From the NCBI GenBank assembly GCA_012959525.1, contig DUDB01000017.1, positions 845 through 64,844 on the forward strand: DNA of 64,000 nt. The letters run 5' to 3'. The notes beneath the pieces were generated by a model. It was not told where the DNA came from. It searched no databases and worked only from the letters and a program-made list of their open reading frames with translations. The stretch is from Planctomycetota bacterium. Lineage in GTDB: Bacteria > Planctomycetota > UBA1135 > GCA-002686595. Made by a program: the position numbers and the translations under genes. Below, one piece after another: positions 60,222 to 64,000 of the stretch (position 1 is the stretch's first letter; each line of letters begins with the position of its first letter).

Positions 60222-62429
60222 ATGATCTGTTTCCCGATCCGCCCCACGCGCGCCCTCTTCAGCCTCGGTTCACTGGCCGTTCTGCTGGCATTCGCCTCCT
60301 GCGGCGGTGGCTCTGAGCCTGAGGAAGCACCGCAGCCTGATGAGGTCGCGGCGCCCGATGATCCCATCACCCAACCGGAGCCCGTTGCGGACGCTATCGT
60401 CGAGGACACCGTCGTCGAGGACACCGTCGTCGAGGACACCGTCGTCGAGGTGGCCGGGCCCGGTGAGGCGGCTTCGGACGTCTTTCACCCGGATCGCGAC
60501 AAGGACGCTGAGGTTCTCTATGGCGGTCGTGTGATCGTGCATCTGGCCAGCCTGCCCGAGAACATCTGCTACCCGGTCGAGAACTCTGCCGTCACCCGGC
60601 GACTCCTCTACGAGGTGCACGAGACGCTTCTTATCCAGGACTGGGAGTGGCACGACTACCGCCCGCGTCTGGCTGCCGACTTCGTGACCGAGGATTTGGT
60701 GGTGCTCAATGCGGAGGCTGCCGGTCGTCACGGGGACGGGAGCGGCGCCATCGATGCCAAGGTCAAGCGCCAGGGTGAAGTGGCCGAGGGTCAGTCCGCC
60801 CAGAAATTGGTGCGCGCGTACTACGGTCAGGTCACGGACGGAGGCAGCAATTGGATCGTGACTCCCGCTTCGGCGGGCGCTGCCTTGCAGGCGGCGGTCG
60901 AGGTTCCCAAGGCGGACGTCGAGAGCATTCAGCGTGGCGCCGTCTTCACCTTCAAGCTCCGAGAGGGTGTGCTCTGGCATCCTTCCCTCGTCTACCCCGA
61001 GACCCATCCCGATGCCGTGGCCGCATTGCATGGCCACACGCTGGACGCCGCGGACGTGTTGTTCTCCTGGACGATCTACTCCAACCCCAAGGTCGACTGC
61101 GACGAGAAGCGCTTCCAGTTCGAAAAGATCACCCACGGGGAGGTCGTCGATGACCTGACCGTGCGCTTCTTCTACGAGGAGCAGTACGCCTTCGCGAAGG
61201 CGACCATCGGGGACTCCCTGACGGTCCTGCCCAGTCACATCTACAACCTGGCCGATCCGGACAATCCCGAGCACGACCCCAGCGCTTCCCTGGAGCAGCA
61301 GGGCAAGCACATCAACGAGAATCGCCACAACCAGCTGTGGGTCGGCCTGGGTCCCTACCGGGTGACCCAGTGGACTCAGCAGTACGTGCAGGCCGAGCGC
61401 TTCACCGATGAAAACGGCAAGTGTCTGTACTTCGACTGGGACAACGCGGGCTACGTGGATACCATCCGCTGGCGCTACATCGATGACGACGAGACCTCGA
61501 TGAACGCCCTGCTCAACGGTGAGCTGGACTTCTTCGAGCGCATCAAGTCCGCCGACTACTTCGGCGCGCGCACCGAGGGCGACGACTTCAAGTCGACCCA
61601 CTACAAGGGCTTCAAGTACCTGGGCACCTACGGCTACACGGGCTGGAACCTGTACAAGCCCCAGCTCAAGGACCTGGCCGTACGCAAGGCCATCTCCATG
61701 GCCATGGACTACGAGGCCTATCGGATCTCCAACTACAAGGGTCTGGCGCGTCGCATCACCGGTCCCTTCCCCTACAACTCCTCAGCTTACGACCATGACG
61801 TCGCACCCCTGCCCTTCGATCCCGATGGGGCGATCGACCTGCTTGAGGATGCCGAGTGGTACGACCGTGATGGAGATGGCATCCGCGACAAGGACGGCGT
61901 GGCTCTGGAGATCGACTTCCTCATGCCGTCGGGCAACGACGCCTCGAAGAACTTCGGCCTGAAGCTGCAGGAGGCACTCGGCGAGCTCGAGATCAAGGTC
62001 AACATGGTGCAGATGGAGTGGGCCACCTTCCTGGAGAAGATGAAGACTCGCCAGTTTGATGGCTGCAACCTGGCATGGGTGCCGTCGCTGGAGAGTGACC
62101 CTGAGCAGATCTGGCATTCCAAATGGGGCGAGTTCGACGCTCGCGGATCCAACAATGCCGGCGTCATGGATCCCAAGATCGATGAGCTGATCGCGGCGGG
62201 TCAGCGCGAGCTCGACTTCGACAAGCGCCAGGCCATCTGGCGCGAGATGCACCGCTACCTCTATGAGAACGTGCACCCGTACCTGTTCATGTACAACGTG
62301 CCCCAGAAGTTCGCCCTGAACCGGCGCTTCCGCGGGTTCCAGACCCTGGGCATCGACCCCGGATACGTGATCCGCCGCTGGCACCTGTGGGAGCCGACGG
62401 ACAAGACCCGCGCGACTCTGAATCGCTAG
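60222..62429 (+). CDS. Second peptide-binding lipoprotein (SBP_bac_5)
   Basis: The ATG at 60222 gives 735 residues. The signal ends in the lipobox 'LLAFASCGGG', so unlike OppA this protein is a lipoprotein. A low-complexity acidic linker follows (residues 25-80), including three and a half copies of a Val-Val-Glu-Asp-Thr unit. The binding domain shows 'GRVIVHLASLPENICYPVEN', 'VFTFKLREGVLWHPSLVYPE', 'YTGWNLYKPQLKDLAVRKAI' and 'YDRDGDGIRDKDGVALEIDF', a calcium-like loop common in this family. It is longer than the usual 500-600 residues because of inserts. It is followed by a permease gene. Confidence 0.88.
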   Translation: MICFPIRPTRALFSLGSLAVLLAFASCGGGSEPEEAPQPDEVAAPDDPITQPEPVADAIVEDTVVEDTVVEDTVVEVAGPGEAASDVFHPDRDKDAEVLYGGRVIVHLASLPENICYPVENSAVTRRLLYEVHETLLIQDWEWHDYRPRLAADFVTEDLVVLNAEAAGRHGDGSGAIDAKVKRQGEVAEGQSAQKLVRAYYGQVTDGGSNWIVTPASAGAALQAAVEVPKADVESIQRGAVFTFKLREGVLWHPSLVYPETHPDAVAALHGHTLDAADVLFSWTIYSNPKVDCDEKRFQFEKITHGEVVDDLTVRFFYEEQYAFAKATIGDSLTVLPSHIYNLADPDNPEHDPSASLEQQGKHINENRHNQLWVGLGPYRVTQWTQQYVQAERFTDENGKCLYFDWDNAGYVDTIRWRYIDDDETSMNALLNGELDFFERIKSADYFGARTEGDDFKSTHYKGFKYLGTYGYTGWNLYKPQLKDLAVRKAISMAMDYEAYRISNYKGLARRITGPFPYNSSAYDHDVAPLPFDPDGAIDLLEDAEWYDRDGDGIRDKDGVALEIDFLMPSGNDASKNFGLKLQEALGELEIKVNMVQMEWATFLEKMKTRQFDGCNLAWVPSLESDPEQIWHSKWGEFDARGSNNAGVMDPKIDELIAAGQRELDFDKRQAIWREMHRYLYENVHPYLFMYNVPQKFALNRRFRGFQTLGIDPGYVIRRWHLWEPTDKTRATLNR
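60396..60450 (+). repeat. 15-bp tandem repeat inside the binding-protein linker
   Basis: The unit GTCGTCGAGGACACC occurs from 60396 to 60450 in about 3.7 copies; the first and last units are partial or altered by one base. Two central copies (60411-60425, 60426-60440) are identical, so the array could change in number by slippage. It encodes repeated Val-Val-Glu-Asp-Thr in the lipoprotein linker and would vary tether length in steps of five residues. Confidence 0.85.
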
Positions 62430-62445
62430 GTTTCCGTGACGCCTC

Positions 62446-62517
62446 AGAAGGGGGGCTCTTGGGTGGGGTGGGCCTACCCTTGGGCCCTGCAGCCGTGTAT
62501 CTTCGGCCCCCCCTTCT
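62446..62517 (+). other. Long hairpin between binding-protein and permease genes
   Basis: Perfect 10-bp arms AGAAGGGGGG (62446-62455) and CCCCCCTTCT (62508-62517) frame a 52-base loop that itself holds GGG/CCC pairs. It lies 17 bases after the binding-protein stop and 37 bases before the permease GTG. There is no T run. Hairpins in this position in ABC operons commonly protect the upstream binding-protein mRNA and lower downstream expression; that function is inferred. Confidence 0.55.
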
Positions 62518-62554
62518 CTAACGGGAACGGATCTCCTTCCCCCGCCGATCTGCC

Positions 62555-64000
62555 GTGCTGGCCTTCATCCTCCGCCGACTGCTCCTAATGATTCCGACCA
62601 CCCTGGGGGTGGCGGCAGTCGTTTTTGCGATCTACCACCTGGCCCCCGGGGACCCGGCCACGGTCATGATGGGCATGGGCTCGGGCGGACAGATGGCCAC
62701 GGATTCGGACTCGGCCTCGAAGATCGACGCCTTCCGTATCAAGCACGGGCTCGACCGGAATCCGGTCATCCAGTTCCTCGACTACATCGGCCCCGTCAAC
62801 CTCTCTCGCGATGGCTGCTCGCTGTTCTCCTCACCCTATGGGGAGCGCAAGGTGGAAGAGGTCGAGCTGCCGGACGGGACCATCGTGCGCGAGGGCAAGC
62901 CCCTGCCCATCGAGTATCTGCCCGACACCCCCGAGGGGGAGCGCGGCGAGATGGAGGACCTGCGGCAGGTGCTCCTAGACGACGCTGCGGGGGACTCGGC
63001 CTGGTCCAACGCCGTCAGCCGCCTCAAGAAGAAGAATGAGAGCCCTGAAGGCGCCTGCCTGCCCGCCCTGATGACGAGCCTGCAGGAATTGCGCCTGGAG
63101 ACCGACAGCCGTGGTCCGACGATCGAGCGTGTGGGTGCCGCCTTGGAGACGATCACTGGCCACGAGCCCCAGCTGCACTCGATACGCGTGGAGCAGCTGG
63201 GCCAGGGAGCGCGCATCCGCAGCTGGTTCCGCTGGTATTACGAGGAGGGTGGCGGCGGCCGGGTGAAGAACACCGGTGAGAACACCTGGGGTGGGCTGCT
63301 CTGTCTGCAGTTGGGCAATGAGATGCAGGCCAACACACCTGTAGCTGCGGAGCTTATGCGCCGCCTCAAGGTGACCGTTCCCCTGTCCCTTGTGGCCGTA
63401 CTGCTGAGCTACCTCATCGCCCTGCCCCTGGGCATCTTCTCCGTGCGCAATCAGGGCACCAAGATCGACGGTGGCATGACCGTTGTGCTTTTCATCCTGT
63501 ATTCCATCCCGACCTTCTGGGCCGGGCTGATGCTGATCCTGGTCTTCGGCAAGACGGGCCTGGACCTCTTGCCTGTCCTGGGGCTGCACGACAAGGACGC
63601 CGACTCCCTGAGCGGCATCGCTTACGCCTGGGACGTCGTGAAGCACGCGGTGCTACCGGTCCTGACCCTGACCTACGGCAGCCTGGCTTACCTGTCCCGG
63701 CAGATGCGAGCCGGGATGCTGGAGGTGATCCGCCAGGACTACATCCGTACCGCGCGTGCCAAGGGCTTGAGCGAGCGGGTCGTCGTGTACAAGCACGCCC
63801 TGCGCAACTCGATGATCCCGGTACTGACCCTGCTGGCCTCCATCCTGCCGATCCTTATCGGCGGGTCGATCATCGTCGAGAAGGTCTTCGATATCCCCGG
63901 CATGGGCAAGTATGCCTTCGAGGGCCTCTTGCGTCGGGACTTCTACATCGTCATGGCCGTCACCATCTTCGTGGGCATCATGACCCAGGTGGGCATCCTG
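62555..64000 (+). CDS. OppB-type peptide permease with enlarged periplasmic loop (3' end outside window)
   Basis: The frame runs from GTG 62555 to the window edge without a stop (482 codons). Helix 1 is 'LMIPTTLGVAAVVFAIYHLA'. A loop of about 240 residues follows, with 'DYIGPVNLSRDG', several charged helices and the 'KVTVPLSLVAVLLSYLIALP' second helix at about residue 270. After that come 'IPTFWAGLMLILVFGKTGLD', the EAA motif 'DYIRTARAKGLSERVVVYKH' and 'GSIIVEKVFDIPGMGKYAFE', which identify it as an OppB-type subunit. The loop is about 160 residues longer than in this window's other OppB. A matching OppC and ATPases probably follow beyond the window. Confidence 0.88.
   Translation, partial: MLAFILRRLLLMIPTTLGVAAVVFAIYHLAPGDPATVMMGMGSGGQMATDSDSASKIDAFRIKHGLDRNPVIQFLDYIGPVNLSRDGCSLFSSPYGERKVEEVELPDGTIVREGKPLPIEYLPDTPEGERGEMEDLRQVLLDDAAGDSAWSNAVSRLKKKNESPEGACLPALMTSLQELRLETDSRGPTIERVGAALETITGHEPQLHSIRVEQLGQGARIRSWFRWYYEEGGGGRVKNTGENTWGGLLCLQLGNEMQANTPVAAELMRRLKVTVPLSLVAVLLSYLIALPLGIFSVRNQGTKIDGGMTVVLFILYSIPTFWAGLMLILVFGKTGLDLLPVLGLHDKDADSLSGIAYAWDVVKHAVLPVLTLTYGSLAYLSRQMRAGMLEVIRQDYIRTARAKGLSERVVVYKHALRNSMIPVLTLLASILPILIGGSIIVEKVFDIPGMGKYAFEGLLRRDFYIVMAVTIFVGIMTQVGIL

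Noticed and set aside
60270..61601. Antisense open frame opposite the second binding protein
   Set aside because: Explained by GC-rich codons of a clear SBP_bac_5 gene.

Overview
The window is high-GC, densely coded chromosomal DNA from a Gram-negative bacterium with outer-membrane lipoproteins. The content (type IV pilus genes, large secreted glycine-rich lipoproteins, FG-GAP/ASPIC proteins, HEAT-repeat exported proteins, a GH99-like enzyme, a sulfatase-fold protein, an EF-G-like GTPase paralogue) fits Planctomycetota best. That assignment is inference from gene content; no rRNA is present. No insertion sequence, integrase, prophage or CRISPR array is visible, so this reads as core and lineage-specific chromosome rather than a mobile island.

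Layout. 1-2.6 kb: an exported protein cut by the window edge, the prepilin peptidase pilD and an OmpA-like lipoprotein. 2.9-4.9 kb: an EF-G-like GTPase with altered G-domain motifs. 5.2-10.3 kb: a compact type IV pilus cluster in the order pilT, pilB, pilC, major pilin, with a foldable leader before the pilin and a strong terminator after it. 10.3-12.1 kb (minus): tatD and a helical-repeat lipoprotein. 12.4-19.1 kb: two tandem paralogous giant lipoproteins of about 1,060 residues. 19.1-24.0 kb: amidohydrolase, metallophosphoesterase, proline dehydrogenase, cutA and an SLC13 transporter. 24.1-30.2 kb: a catalytically degenerate sulfatase-fold protein, two GT-C-like membrane proteins and a secreted protein. 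30.4-35.8 kb: a tightly coupled tripartite efflux operon (TolC-like lipoprotein, adaptor, MacB-type ATPase and permease). 35.9-43.5 kb: comM/yifB, murQ, a BoxD/PaaZ-type aldehyde dehydrogenase, two exported proteins and a Sua5-like protein. 43.7-46.2 kb (minus): comEC, with a complete tRNA-Pro(TGG) gene lying inside its reading frame on the same strand. 46.3-49.2 kb: coaD, ridA and an FG-GAP/ASPIC lipoprotein, overlapping head to tail. 49.4-53.2 kb: a secreted GH99-like glycosidase convergent with a GT4 glycosyltransferase. 53.6 kb: crcB. 54.2-64.0 kb: two oligopeptide ABC importers back to back, oppABCDF on the minus strand and a second binding protein plus permease on the plus strand, running off the window.

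How the genes work together. Type IV pili, the prepilin peptidase and ComEC would together serve pilus-driven DNA uptake, and ComM helps such incoming DNA recombine. The paired Opp importers, proline dehydrogenase and the dicarboxylate transporter suggest growth on peptides, amino acids and organic acids. The most unusual observations are the tRNA-Pro nested in comEC, the sulfatase-fold protein that has lost its catalytic and metal residues, a perfect tandem operator-like repeat near 53.3 kb, the duplicated giant lipoproteins, and an OppB-type permease with an enlarged first periplasmic loop.
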